Positions 20,325-47,350 are shown, counted from the first letter of the stretch. The stretch is DNA of 64,000 nucleotides from Plotosus lineatus (GCA_024760905.1 CM045731.1:20907001-20971000); one strand, 5' to 3'. The notes: generated by a model not told the origin, from the sequence alone. Program-made: numbers and translations.

Positions 20325-21112
20325 GTAAGTGGCTATCGCAATTTTTTCTTTTTTTTCGGTCCACAGACTTCGAAGTTTCTAGCTAAGCTAGCCTAGCTAG
20401 TGTTTGGTGCTTGGCTATCGAGGCCTGACGGGTTTATCTTTTAGTACAATTTCTACCTTTACCACACTAAGAAACTCTCTGAAATGTGAAATATCTAACG
20501 CATTGTTAATGTTTAACTTTAATTTTCTTTTGGAGTAACTTTGCTTTACATTTAGCCTAGCCTAGCTAAGTCGCTAAAGCTGGTTAGAGATTAGCCAAGT
20601 AGATTGAAAAGGCCTTGTATGGGTTCAGTCATAACTGATATTTATTAAACCACAAATTAGCTTGTTGACTCAGACTAAAATGAAAGCTCATCCCTATCTC
20701 GTTGTTCTTTGAACGATTGAATTGATTACCTGCTAATTTGTCCTGTCTGCGCCTCGCTGTGTGGAGAAAACCTTACTCCACTGAGCTAGTTATTACGTTA
20801 TAACTGTGTTTGCTGAAAGCCCCTCACTGCAAAGTCTACTATAAGGTTATGTAATGCATGCTTTGAAAGTCTGCATGTGGCTATTGAGTCTGGGAATACT
20901 GGTGTCAATTTGAGCTGTAAACCTTTGATCAGACTTTGTGCTAGTCATTTATTTAAATGAATAATTACACTCAGAAATGTTCCTCCTTCTGTGCAGGTCA
21001 TTCAGGTTGTCTACCCCCTACTGGCAGTGGCACGCTTCTGTCAAAAGCCCTCTCACTCCGACCCCCCATCCCCTTCTGTTCACCTCCGTGGCTGGTGGTA
21101 AATGTGTTTTTC

Positions 21113-36428
<15,316 letters not shown>

Positions 36429-36522
36429 GATTTCTATTTACAGTACATGGAAAAGCAACACTACTATACATCAGTGCAGGGATGTGTGTGTACAGAATTT
36501 TTAACAGAATATTGTGTAGATG

Positions 36523-36563
<41 letters not shown>

Positions 36564-36782
36564 CAGCCTGTCACCTGTTAAGGTACGATATCAAGGCTGT
36601 GTTTGTGTATAATTTATTTGCACTTTGATCGGTGCCGTTTGAACAAATGAGGATTTAAATGAAATGCATCATTGTGATGCCGTTTAAAGCCTTAACTTAT
36701 TAAAAGCCTTGGCAATGAGGACTGGGGGCGGACTGTAGCTCAATTATTCCTCCTTCACCAATGTATTAATTTATGATTGAGT

Positions 36783-36786
<4 letters not shown>

Positions 36787-36823
<37 letters not shown>

Positions 36824-36840
36824 CCTCTCTCCCTCCCTCT
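36787..36840. repeat. (CT)n microsatellite
   Basis: CT units, then CCCT variants, in the lats1 3' region. Confidence 0.93.
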
Positions 36841-37379
36841 CCTGGGCGACCCAGGGATTTGGTGGAATCAACATTAACTCTTTCTCTTGCTGTGCCTTTT
36901 CTTGTACACTCTTTCACCAAAAACCTGAGGGGAGGACGTAGTGTTTTAGGCAGTCAACTGAACTGATAACCAGATTATTCTTCGACTATTGTGTGAATTG
37001 TATTGTTAGCCTTTTGTGTGTATTTTCTAATTTATACACTGAAATGTATTTATAAATTGTGTAGTGTACATTTTTTGTCATTTTCTTTCTCCCCAATTGT
37101 TTTGGTGTAGGAAATAAATCCAAGGGCAAGCTCCCTTCCTCTCACTAACTTTTATTATTGTTGTTATTATTTTCATCTTTGTACTTGTAGTCCACCCCCT
37201 GTATAATGAACAAGATGTTGAGTCTCGGCCGACTTATATTTCATAATGATGGTGGTTTCGCAGACTCCCCTCCATGGTGAAGGATGGAGGAGGTGGTGGT
37301 CACTCATGTTTGTCCTCATCAAACAGTCGACTGTACATCAGCATAAGCCTTGAATGGTGGTGCTCAGGCGTTGTGCATC

Positions 37380-37385
37380 AATAAA
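37380..37385 (+). terminator. lats1: Candidate distal lats1 polyadenylation signal
   Basis: AATAAA, 952 bases past the stop. A nearer one is at 37113. Confidence 0.5.
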
Positions 37386-37611
37386 ATGCAGGCTTGGAAA
37401 TGAACGTGCAATATATGGTGCACCATGCAGCATGTTTCTGGATCTGTATGTTTTCATTTTTGCTTGAGTGGTTAAAATCTATCATGGACTGGTGTGTGAG
37501 TGTCCGTGTGTCCATGCCAGTACAGGAAAATGTCATTGAAAATCGACAGCCTGAAGTAGAAAAAAAAAAAGAAAAAGACAGATTTGACTGACACTGTGTG
37601 TGTCAGTCCCA

Positions 37612-38244
37612 CCAAGATGGAAATGTTGAGGTTCTCTTTGGGAGTAAGGAGGATGGATAGGATCAGGAATGAGGACATCAGAGGGACAGCACATGTAAGA
37701 TGTTTTGGAGACAAAGTCAGAGAGGCTAGATTGAGATGGTTTGGACATGTCCAGAGGAGGGATAGTGAGTATATTGTTATTAGGATGCTGAGGTTGGAAC
37801 TACCAGGCAGAAGGTCTAGACCAGGGGTGTCAAACTCATGCCACAAAGGGCCATGTGGCTGCAGGTTTTTGTTTCAACCTAGCAGGAGTACACCTGAGCT
37901 GGTGCATTTAATCAACTCGTCTGAGTCTTCAGGCAGCTGATTGGTCAATCTGTGTGCTCTGTACAGAGACTGACCAATCAACTGCTTGAACACTCAGATC
38001 AGTTGATTAACTGAGCCAAGTCAGGTGTGTTGCTGCTTGGTTGAAACAAAAACCTGCAGCCACATGGCCCTTTGTGGCATGAGTTTGACACCCCTGGTCT
38101 AGAGGAAGACCAAAGAGGAGCTTTATGGTGAAGGAAGACACGAAGGCAGTTGGTTTAAGAGAAGATGCAGAGGATAGGGTGAGATGGCGGGAGATGATTT
38201 ACTGTGGCGACCCCTGCAGGGAACAGCCGAAAGGAAAAGAAGAC
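37612..38244 (+). mobile_element. RTE-like LINE 3' fragment interrupted by a hAT MITE
   Basis: Sense orientation: KMEMLRFSLGVRRMDRIRNE, then REARLRWFGHVQRRDSEYI, broken at 37822, resuming at 38097 with AGGAAGACCAAAGAGGAGC and ending in the GAACAGCCGAAAGGAAAAGA tail. Confidence 0.85.
37822..38096. mobile_element. Palindromic hAT-type MITE
   Basis: 275 bp. The first 56 bases, starting CAGGGGTGTCAAACTCATGC, are repeated exactly in inverted form at the right end, and the middle is also largely self-complementary. Flanks GTCTAGAC and GTCTAGAG match at 7 of 8, as expected for a hAT. Confidence 0.9.
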
Positions 38245-38743
38245 GTGTGTGTGTGGCACCCCAGTCCAATAGGTGGCAGTAATGTATCACGTTACATGTA
38301 AACTACATCATGAAGGAGAAGGAAAGCCAAAGACGTATTAATATTCAAGAATGCGTTTCATGATTGGTCAGTGAAACCTTTCGGTCCTCACATTTTATTT
38401 TGATAATAATTTTTTTAGACTTAACAGAATCGGTCAGTCAGCGAAAGTAAATAGTATTAGAACCAAATTTATCGGGTATAAAAATCGAAAAAAATAATCA
38501 CCTGATAATGTTACTTTTAAAAATATGATTTAAAAAAACTTCTCAAACGTTTTTCTATATTAAAAACCGCAGCCATTCTATTTTAAACCGTCAGAGGTTT
38601 CCGCTTGGTCCGTTTCGATCGTCAATGAAATGCGGCTTCTGATGAATAAATTCATGTAATGTCTCTCCAGTCCTCTAGATGGCAATGATAGAGTATAAGG
38701 TTGTTTGGTTAACACTGACTGCGTTTCACAAAATGTGATTGAA

Positions 38744-38788
38744 ATGTCTGTGTCAAGATTACCCCCAGCCACACTGAGCCTTAAACAG
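38744..38788 (+). CDS. lyrm2: lyrm2 exon 1
   Basis: 15 codons, MSVSRLPPATLSLKQ; donor GTAGTG. Confidence 0.93.
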
Positions 38789-38930
38789 GTAGTGTTTCAA
38801 GTTTAATATGTTTATAATTTAATCATTTGTAATTAAAGTTAGTTTATTTTCACATCAGAAGAAAATTGAGATTTATTTGTGTCGAAGTGTAGGATTGCAC
38901 TGATGATGTTATTGTTGTTGACCTGTTTGG

Positions 38931-38963
<33 letters not shown>

Positions 38964-41900
38964 TTTTTGCAAAGACAGAGGGTTTTATCTCTGTACCGTG
39001 ATATATTGAGGACAATCCGCAAAGTTCCAGACCAAGCAGATCAAAAATATTTGAAAGACTGGGCAAGAGATGAGTTCAAGAGGAATCGAGAGGCCACAGA
39101 TCAGGTGATCATCCATCCAAATAAATCCAATGTATCCCAAAATCAACCCAGACAACTAATTTAATCCAAAAGTCTCTTTAATTACAGGAAGATGGCGAAA
39201 ATAGGATTTATCTGAACATGCAAACACTGCAGCATCATTCAGGGAAGGAGTGATGCCACCTTCCTCTTTGATTGCAATACTGAGCTGTCCAGGGTGTACT
39301 CTGCCCTTGCCCGGAGTTAGCTGGGATGGGCGTCAGCCTCCCCGCGACCCTGATTAGGATTACGTGGTTACAGAAAATGAACTGAACTGAAATTTGATTA
39401 TTAAACTATTATTAGCCTTTGGAGATTTACCATTATAATTATTATTTTTTTTTCTTTACCAAAACCGCTTCGTGTTAAGGGTTGTGGAGAGGCTGGGGCC
39501 CATCTCGGCTGACTCTGGGCAAAGACAGACTACACCCTGAACAGCTTGGGAGACCACCGCGGGAATAAAAATGCACATAACCATTCACACTCACACCACG
39601 TGGCAATTTGTAAAAAAAAAATATATATATATATATTTTTTTACAAATTATATATATATATATATATAGCCTACCACGTCTATTCCAGTCTGTTTGCTAC
39701 AGTTCCAGCTACGTATAAATGATGTTCACGTAATAATCTACCAAAATTTCTGTTGTAACAATTTAGCTCTTCAGAACACAGACTGCAGTATTTCAGAAGT
39801 GGATTAAAGGGGACTTGTTGTGAATTAGTCCTACTAGCTCTTTAAAACGATCACGTTTGACATCGGCGGTTCTTTCAAGAAAATGTTTCTTTTTGTTCCT
39901 AAAACCAACTGACAACAGGAAAGCAGAGTTGGAAAAATGCTAACTGCATAAACCATTTTGGATTTTGGATTTACCATCAGGCTCGGAGGCACTAGAATGT
40001 GCCGTCTCCACAAGACTCCTCCCACTCTGGTTCAGATAGTTAATCATTTACACCTATTTTTTATTATTGCCTAAAATATTGTAAATTGCTGAATAGATCT
40101 TCTTTCTTGCGCAGGACAAACCCACCCAACAACTACATCACTTCTGGGGAAAATGTCTGCTGACCATTGGTTTAGCCCCCGTCAGAAATACATGGGGTAA
40201 AATTACAGTGGTACTTTGACTTACGAGTGTCTTTTAGAACGAATTTTTCATGATTTGAGCTTCGATCACACTAGAAATCTGCCCATCCAATGAGCAACAT
40301 TTTGATTTATGAGCTCTATTGGGGAAATGGCTTTTCCGGGCCAAATTAGCCTTGTATTCTTCCACGTGTATTCCTCTGCACTTTGAAAAAACCTTGTGCA
40401 ATGCTTTTCAATTATTTTCTGTGATACCCCCTATAAGAAGAACCCCCCCCCCCCCTCGCTCGACTAGAAACAGTGTTTACTGCACTTAATATCGTTTGCT
40501 TGGTGCTTTTTCCCTACACCATAGAGAACACAGTGAGAGCTCCACTGCCACCTACTGTAGAAAATGCACAATTACACTTAAATCTAGTACAGTATGGCAA
40601 AAAAGCATGTTCCCCTGGATCATACGCGCCCCCCTGGCATTAAACCATGCACCCTATTATTTGAGAAGAACTGGTCTTGTTGGAGCTCACCACAAGCCTT
40701 TCCTCATTTGCATTCGTATCGTGCACATGCACGAAATTCTCCTCCTCCACCTCCTCTGTTATGCACCACCTCATACACGCCCACGTGACATCTTTGCCAC
40801 AGTTGATGGTGGGAGGGGTTAGTTGACTTATTGTTTATTCTTGTTTTATTATTATTGTTAATGTACATGTATTATAAATATTTATTGTTTGTGTCAGGTT
40901 ATTTGAGTTTGGGGGCAGTTGGAAAGGAGTAATTGGTTTTCTATTATTTCCAGTACGAATTTTTGTTTTATCTAATGAACATTTTGACTTAAGAGCTCGC
41001 CCTCGGAACGGATGAATTTCGTAAGTCAAGGTACAAGTGCAGGAAAATCTAGAGAGGTGGAGGTATGCCCTGGAAAGGAGGGGAATGAAGATTAGCCTCA
41101 GTAAGACAGAATACATGTGCATGAATGACAAGGACCCAAGAGGAACGGTGCTGTTACAGGGAGCAGATATAAGGAAGGTGGAGGATTTTAAGTACTTAGG
41201 CTCAACAATCCAGAGAAATGGAGAGTGTGGAAAAGAGGTGAGGAAGCGTGTGCAGGCTGGTTGGAATGGTTGGAGAAAAGTGTTCGGTGTGATGTGTGAT
41301 AGGAGGGTATCGGCAAGAATGAAAGGAAAAGTGTACAAGACGGTGATGAGGCCAGCGATGTTGTATGGTTTAGAGACAGTGGCCCTGGGGAAAAGACAGG
41401 AGGCAGAGCTGGAGGTAGCAGAGATGGAAATGTTGAGGTTCTCTTTGGGAGTAACGAGGATGGATAGGATCAGGAATGTGCACATCAGAGGGACAGCACA
41501 TGTAAGACGTTTTGGAGACAAAGTCAGAGAGGCTAGATTGAGATGGTTTGGACATGTACAGAGGAGGGATAGTGAGTATATTGGTAATAGGATGCTGAGG
41601 CTGGAACTACCAGGCAGAAGGCCTAGAGGAAGACCAAAGAGATGATTCATGGATGTGGTGAAGGAGGACATGAAGGTCGTTGGTGTAAGAGAAGAAGATT
41701 CAAAGGATAGGGTGAGATGGAGGCAGATGATTCGCTGTGGTGATCCCTGAAGGGAAAAGCCGAAAGGAAAAGAAGAAGGTACCACCGTACTCAGTTTTAT
41801 GCTTTTTACGGCCAGTTAATTCAAATACATGTCTGTATCACGTAAACGTATTATAAACATGAGTTATACTGTGAGGATGACCAATACTGGTGCGCTCTCA

Positions 41901-42457
41901 TGAAATTGTGGTTTCTTTTACAAATGTAAATATGAAGTGTAAGTGCTCTTATATTGTACATGCAAGAGAGGTTCATGAAATCTGTGTGTGGACAGAATTT
42001 GCAGCGCTTTGCCTCTCCTGTGTCAGTGCTTTGGAGTGTAATACACAAAAGTAAAGTTTTCCAGAACAGGATGTTTATTTCTAGAAATTAAATTATTTTG
42101 TGAGTTTCATTATGTTTAAGCATGTTCTGATAATGTACTGCAGTTACTATGTTTAGATTTAGTTTTATTTAAGAGATGATGACATGATCTAGCATTAAAA
42201 ACCAGAAAGTGATGCTTTGTAATACCAGCCCAGTACTGATGTCTACAAATATAACTGGTGGCTCAGTAGTTGAAGGGTCTAGGTTACTGATCCAGAGGTC
42301 ACGGTCCAGACCCCGATCCCACTGATCTGGTGGAAAATGTAAACTTGTCTTATGAATCTGTTCCTCCTTGTTGTAGGACGCCATCAGGATGATGATCACG
42401 CAGGCCAACAATCACCTTGAGGAGCTTAGGAGATCTCTTGCTCTGGCTGGAAGGTGA
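38744..42457 (+). CDS. lyrm2: LYR motif-containing protein 2, complete
   Basis: Three coding exons: 38744-38788, 38964-39104 and 42377-42457. They make 88 residues, the same length as human LYRM2. The protein reads MSVSRLPPATLSLKQ, FLQRQRVLSLYRDILRTIRK with the LYR motif at about residues 24-26, YLKDWARDEFKRNREATDQ, then DAIRMMITQANNHLEELRRS to LAGR. LYR proteins are small three-helix mitochondrial factors that bind acylated acyl-carrier protein; LYRM2 has been linked to complex I assembly. The basic N-terminus fits mitochondrial import. Intron 2 holds the composite MITE at 40206. A possible ATTAAA signal lies at 42704. Confidence 0.95.
38933..38961 (+). promoter_or_regulatory. lyrm2: Poly-T polypyrimidine tract of lyrm2 intron 1
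   Basis: 29 consecutive T joined to the AG acceptor at 38962-38963. Confidence 0.85.
38964..39104 (+). CDS. lyrm2: lyrm2 exon 2
   Basis: 47 codons with the LYR motif. Its acceptor is an unbroken run of T followed directly by AG. Confidence 0.95.
39283..39390 (+). repeat. L2-type tail fragment
   Basis: TGAGCTGTCCAGGGTGTACT to TGATTAGGATTACGTGGTTA. A decayed inverted relative follows at about 39475-39600. Confidence 0.65.
39617..39668. repeat. A/T-rich hairpin-forming (TA)n tract
   Basis: A run, TA units, T run, then more TA units; self-complementary. Confidence 0.85.
40399..40673. mobile_element. hAT-like MITE inside the composite MITE
   Basis: CAATGCTTTTCAATTATTTT to ATTTGAGAAGAACTG. It occupies the same internal position as the hAT at 13570-13822 in the sister element, read in the opposite direction. 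Confidence 0.75.
41035..41775 (+). mobile_element. RTE-like LINE, 5'-truncated, inside the MITE
   Basis: One uninterrupted 202-codon frame at 41037-41645 (SLSKTEYMCMNDKDPRGTVL to RLELPGRRPRGRPKR), then a TGA and the 3' tail. AAGGTAC flanks it at 41028-41034 and 41776-41782. Confidence 0.88.
42377..42457 (+). CDS. lyrm2: lyrm2 exon 3
   Basis: 26 codons plus TGA, DAIRMMITQANNHLEELRRS to LAGR. Confidence 0.95.
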   Translation, partial: DAIRMMITQANNHLEELRRSLALAGR

Positions 42458-42784
42458 ACAGATGAGACAGCAGGCTCCTGTATGAGTGGTCCGTGCCTGC
42501 TGAAGGACCGGCTGTGCCGTGCACTGCGATAAACAGACATGCTGTGTTTTTGATTTCAACTCTGGACTAAATTCATCTTCGTCATCATTGATGGTGTGGT
42601 GCTGTATTATTGTAAATTCGGAGCACACTGCATGTCCAAACTGGACTGTCCTGCACTTTTTTAACTGAGGGACTTGATCTTATTCCTAAATTAGATCAAA
42701 GATATTAAAATGAGCAGTGTTGAGTTTGAACCCTGATCTGTTTTCATTGTTGCACCACATACATAAACCTACAGTACATGCAAA

Positions 42785-42995
42785 CGTGACCCACTGACCT
42801 ATTCACACACACCCAGGGACAATCTGGAGCAGCCAATCAGCACAACTCGTGTGTTAATGAAGTGTATGAGGAAACCTGGCAACCCGGAGAGAACCCATGC
42901 AAGCACAGGGAGAACATGCAAACTCCCAAACAAACGCTCAAACCCTGGACTTTGTTGCTGCGAGACGGAAGTGCAAACAATGACGCCCTAATTTT
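42785..42995 (-). repeat. SINE, L2-tail family
   Basis: Inverted copy: GGGACAATCTGGAGCAGCCA, then AACCCATGCAAGCACAGGGA, then the tRNA-like head complement. Confidence 0.7.
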
Positions 42996-43564
42996 TTGGG
43001 ACAGGAAGTAAACGGGACACAAAAGAAATCATAAAAATCATATTTATTAAACAAAAAAAAGATATGCATGAACATCAACCTCAATGACATCCCACATTAA
43101 TTTTAGTGAAATCTGAGGTGGTCCTGGGTCGGCTTTAGGAGGATAAGTATGCAGGGTGATATGGTAAGCTGTGTAAATCTCATTTGAGGTAATTAAGATC
43201 CTGATGACCCGACTCGGCCGTGTTGGGAACTGAAAACATGAGAATCTGTAGATTTGAGTATTTTTCAAATGGAGCCCAGTTCTAGTTTTATCTTAGAACT
43301 GTGACCCAACCTCAGTTTAATTCTACACGATTTCAAATGTCGCAGAATTTCTTAAAGTAGATTTAATCTGGGTGCAAGAGAAGCCTGTGGTAGCTCAGGA
43401 TACATTTCGTTAGGTTAAGGTGTTCATTATGTCAGCTGTTTATGTTCATTATATACGCTGGCCCGAGTGTCATGGCATAGTCGTCAATCTCATGATTACA
43501 CTTAACCCGGGTAACAGTTTGTTTCATTAAGGAAAGTGTACGTGTCTCCAACTGATGACTATTT

Positions 43565-43835
43565 CCACACTTGCTAATGGCACGATGGTCAGTGGAAAGT
43601 CCTGGGTTCCAGCCCCAGGCTTGGGTGCTTGTCCTGGTTTCCTCCAGGTGCTCCAGTTTCCTCCCACAGTCAAAAAACATGCACATTAGGCTAACAGTTC
43701 CAATTTGATCCTCGGTGTGTGTGTGTGTTGCCCTGTGAACGTCTGCCGAGCTGTTCAGGGTGTACCCTGTATTCGCCCAGTATCAGCTGAGATAGGTTTA
43801 AGCCTCCCCAAAGACCCTAATAGGAGTAACTAGCT
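43565..43835 (+). repeat. SINE, L2-tail family
   Basis: Head GGCACGATGGTCAGTGGAAA, box B-like GGGTTCCAGCCCCAGG, body TTTCCTCCAGGTGCTCCAG and the L2-type end GACCCTAATAGGAGTAAC. Confidence 0.75.
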
Positions 43836-44023
43836 TTGGCAAATGAGTGAGTGACTGAGTGAGTACTTGCACCAGTGGATGGATTCAGTTTTTGTTTTTT
43901 TTTAAACCCCACCCTATATGTGTCGCAGTTACATCAATAGATACTAACTGTGTAACTATGGTTGTAGTTTGTCCACAAGATGCCCATTTCATTGACGATA
44001 AATCTACATTATTGGTGGGACTG

Positions 44024-44290
44024 AGGGCAGTGGTGGCCTAGTGGTAGAGGGCGCTAGATTGCTGATCCTAAGGTTGGGGGTTCGAGTCCCACTTCGAGTT
44101 CACTGTCCCCCCAGTGCAGCTAACTGGGTTATCAAAGGCCAGCTGACTTTTGACAAGAGTCGCTGCAAAGTCGTCAACGTATTTCCGCCCAGCGATGGCC
44201 TGGTGAGTTGTCCAGGGTGTACTCTGCCCTTGCCTGGAGTCGGTGCCAGCCTCCCTGCGACCCTAATTAGGATTAATTCAGTAGGTAGGT
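44024..44290 (+). mobile_element. tRNA-derived SINE with L2-type tail
   Basis: Head GGGCAGTGGTGGCCTAGTGG and GGGGTTCGAGTCCCACTTC, like the RTE-tail SINEs, but ending TGCGACCCTAATTAGGATTA. Confidence 0.85.
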
Positions 44291-44292
44291 AA

Positions 44293-44592
44293 AGTCTGTT
44301 GGGTTTTTACACCCGAGCCATAGTGGCTCATCAGGCCGGTACTTATCCCCGGTTTCCATAGCGTGAAGCGACCAGGAGTTCAACTCCTTCCTGGATGGGA
44401 CGCTAGTCCATCACAGGTTACCTTCCCAGTATATTTTACTGGTACCCATTTATACTGCTGGGTGAACAGAGGCACACTTGTGGTTGAGACCTTGCCCTGG
44501 GGTCTTAGCACAGTGAGGGTCTCGGTGGGATTTGAACTCACAACCTCCCGATCATGAGCGCATCACCCTAACCGCTACGCCACCGGCCCCAC
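44293..44592 (-). mobile_element. tRNA-derived SINE, second family
   Basis: On the minus strand: GGGGCCGGTGGCGTAGCGGT, box B GTGAGTTCAAATCCCACCGA, and an end with CACTATGGCTCGGGTGTAAA. A fragment of the same family is at 7915. Confidence 0.8.
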
Positions 44593-44636
44593 GTCAATTA
44601 GGATTAAGTGGTTACAGAAAATGAACTGAATTGGCT

Positions 44637-44912
44637 GGACTGTGGCGCAGTGGTTAGCATGTCTGCCTCACAGCAATAAGGCATGTTGGGTTTGAATCCC
44701 AAGCTCGGCTGTTTCTGTGTGGAGTTTGCCTGCTCTCTGCCTGCTTGTGTGGGTTTCCTACTGGTACTCTGGTTTCCTCCCAACATTCAAAGACATGTAG
44801 GTTAGGCTAACTGGACATTTTAAATTGCGCTTAGGTGTGTGTGTGTGTGTGTGTGTGTGTGGGCGATTGTCTGATTCAGGGTGTATTCTGCCTTCGCCCA
44901 GTGGCGGTGGAG
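44637..44912 (+). repeat. SINE, L2-tail family
   Basis: GACTGTGGCGCAGTGGTTAG head, TGCCTCACAGCAATAAGG, GTTTGAATCCCAAGCTCGG box B; a (GT)n run at 44834-44860. Confidence 0.8.
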
Positions 44913-45119
44913 ATTTTGAGAAAGCAGTTCTGCATATAAATGAAATGTGCATAATATGTACTGCTTTCTTCTGAACAAAACTATTTCACGGGTTAAGTGT
45001 ACTGTCGTCGTACTGTAAAGAGCAAAGTACATTTGTTCTTCCACCGCGCTTACTGACTTCCACATGGAATCGGCAGTCGCGTCATGACCGTTGTGAGCCA
45101 CTGTAGTTATGTGATGCAT

Positions 45120-45356
45120 TTAGTTACATGAAAGATTACAGAGGGTAACGAAGTCGTACAAAAGAAAACACATTGTAAAAATACATTTGTAGATTTCATA
45201 ACAATATATAAAAATAACAATAATGGTAATAAACGGCAGGAATCATGAGCATCTTTACAAAGAAATAGCTCCATGTATGTAAAACTAAATGTACAAATCC
45301 CTTCACTTTATTCCTCCAGATGAAATTTCTTTCCTTACCCCTTCATCTGTGGCAGC

Positions 45357-45395
<39 letters not shown>

Positions 45396-45855
45396 CATTC
45401 AAACAGAAACGGAGATCATTTTAACTGATACTATTCCAAAACTAAGCACCAGTATAAGACACAGGCTGCAGCGTGTAATGGAGACGAACATGTTTAGTGA
45501 ATCTTTGGACTGCAACTACAAACTAAATTAATCAGCGACTTCTCGAATGGCTTATACAACTTATTAGCTTTTAAACTCCTCAGCTAAACTGCTTTTTTGA
45601 GTAAGAATCAGTGTATGCTTTTTTACAAATGTAAACAGTGCTTTAATCACAGCCATCTCTGTCCAGTGTAAACAATCTTTGAGCCCATCGTGCGTATTTA
45701 CGAAAAAACCTGTAATAAAGTGACTTATCTTTCAAAACCCAGAATCGGGATAACAGCAGGTCATATACAATTGTCTGCTCCCAGATGAAGCCCATCATCA
45801 AGATGATACATTAATTAAATTAAGATGGTTCGCTGCAGCAAAGCATGTGTGTGCA
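45120..45855. other. Intergenic, unassigned, between lyrm2 and ankrd6
   Basis: No exon or known repeat recognised apart from a (TAA)n tract at 45356-45393. Confidence 0.5.
45356..45393. repeat. (TAA)n microsatellite
   Basis: About 12 TAA/ATA units. Confidence 0.95.
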
Positions 45856-45904
<49 letters not shown>

Positions 45905-45905
<1 letters not shown>

Positions 45906-46240
45906 TCTTTTCGTTTTTCCTTTTCCAGGGGTCGCCACAGCAAATCATCTGATTCGTTTCATTTGGTAGAGGTTTTTACATCGGATGCCCTTCCTGACAC
46001 AACCCTTTAGCAAGGGGCAGAAACACGCTTACAGCTACGCAGCTACTCTTTACGAAAGTCAGTAATGGTTCTTTTACATGAACCTCTCACCATAGACAGT
46101 GAGAGACATGGCCTGCCTCTGATAACCCAGTTAGCTGCACTGGGGGGGACAGTGACAACCTTGTGGAGAGTGGGACTCGAACCCCCAACCTTAGGGCCAG
46201 CAATCCAGCACCTTTTAGCACCAGGCCACCACTGCCAATA
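45905..46240 (-). mobile_element. tRNA-derived SINE with RTE-like tail
   Basis: Inverted; tail CTTTTCGTTTTTCCTTTTCC, head complement ending CAGGCCACCACTGCC. Faces an internally deleted copy at 46258. Confidence 0.85.
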
Positions 46241-46257
46241 CAATCTGAAGATTATAT

Positions 46258-46434
46258 ATGGCAGTGGTGGCCTGGTGGTATAGGAGTATAAGAGTAGATG
46301 CAAAGCTGTCAGCAAGTTTCTGTCACTTGCTAAAAGGTTGTGTCAGGAAGGGCATCCGACGTAAAAAACCTATGCCACATCAAATGTGTGAATAAGATGA
46401 TTTGCTGTGGTGACCCCTGAAAAAGGGAAAAGAT

Positions 46435-46436
<2 letters not shown>
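46258..46436 (+). mobile_element. Internally deleted SINE of the same family
   Basis: GGCAGTGGTGGCCTGGTGGT followed directly by the GATGCAAAGCTGTCAGCAAG half and the tail GGGAAAAGATTA; the box B region is missing. Confidence 0.85.

Positions 46437-46508
<72 letters not shown>
46437..46508. repeat. (TA)n microsatellite
   Basis: About 33 TA units between a SINE tail and the Tigger-like copy 2. Confidence 0.96.
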
Positions 46509-46511
<3 letters not shown>

Positions 46512-47295
46512 TAAAACCTCCGCTGACGAACGCTTAAGCTCATGAACTTTTCGCCTCAAGAACATTAAATTTGCGAGCATATAGTCTCTGCTGACGAACT
46601 AGTTTTCGGCGGACGAATCAAACCACGCGGTCGAACAGCGCCACGGTGGCGGCCACGAGAAGCTGGCCTTGCGCTCATGGCGTCACAGGTCATCTCGCCC
46701 TTTCTTTGAATGCGGAAGTGGTTTGTGTTTGATAGACATTTTGGACCATATTGAGTGTACTTTTGCTATTATGGGACCGAAAAAGACCCCACCACAGGCG
46801 GAGATCATTGAAAAACACGAACGAGGTGTGCGTTTGTGTGACTCAGCGTCCCACTACCAGTACGCTAAGTCTACCATTGCTCCCATCCTTAAGAACAAGG
46901 AAGCTATTAAGGGTGCGTGTGTGGCTATGCGTGTTTCCAAACAGTAGGCGTTTCCAAACGCGCCTTCCAAACAATAAGTCCCTCCCTCCCTCCTCCTCCC
47001 ACTCCATTCCATCAAGCCATCAACTACCATCACAAAGGTAAATAAAACCACTTTATTATACAGTACAGTTTATTTCTTTAATTACAATACAATAGCACAT
47101 TTATTATACATAAAATAAGGTATATTTTTGTGTAGTTTTAAGGCTTATTTAGTAGAAAATTATATTTTATGGGGACCTGGGAACGGATTATTCTCATTTT
47201 AATGGTTTCTTATGGGAAATAAATGTTCGGAAGACGAACTTTTCGCCTCACACACACTTTCTGGGAACCAATTATGTTCGTGAGCAGAGGTATCA

Positions 47296-47298
<3 letters not shown>
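46509..47298 (+). mobile_element. Tigger-like nonautonomous element, copy 2
   Basis: 790 bp; CAGTAAAACCTCCGCTGACG to CGTGAGCAGAGGTATCACTG. A frame from the ATG at 46771 starts MGPKKTPPQAEIIEKHERGV and reads QYAKSTIAPILKNKEAIKGA to a stop at about 46945-46947. It resembles the N-terminal HTH of Tigger/CENP-B proteins; the catalytic domain is absent. Confidence 0.88.

Positions 47299-47336
<38 letters not shown>
47299..47336. repeat. (TA)n microsatellite
   Basis: About 18 TA units at the right end of the Tigger-like copy. Confidence 0.94.
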
Positions 47337-47339
<3 letters not shown>

Positions 47340-47350
47340 TGTTTCCAGGA

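Larger units (their letters stand above)
36429..37386 (+). other. lats1: lats1 3' UTR
   Basis: Follows the TAA at 36426-36428. Contains (TG)n at 36528-36561, (CT)n at 36787-36840, and candidate polyadenylation signals at 37113-37118 and 37380-37385 (AATAAA each). Length and end are inferred. Confidence 0.6.
40206..41787. mobile_element. Composite MITE with hAT and LINE insertions
   Basis: CAGTGGTACTTTGACTTACG at left and GTAAGTCAAGGTAC/ACCACCG at right, flanked by TA (40204-40205, 41788-41789). It carries a hAT-like insertion at 40399-40673 and a LINE insertion at 41035-41775. Confidence 0.85.

Noticed and set aside
20957..21112. Longer lats1 start upstream of MKRGEKPEGY
   Set aside because: The frame crosses the acceptor at 20995-20996 and is not conserved; the family begins at MKR.
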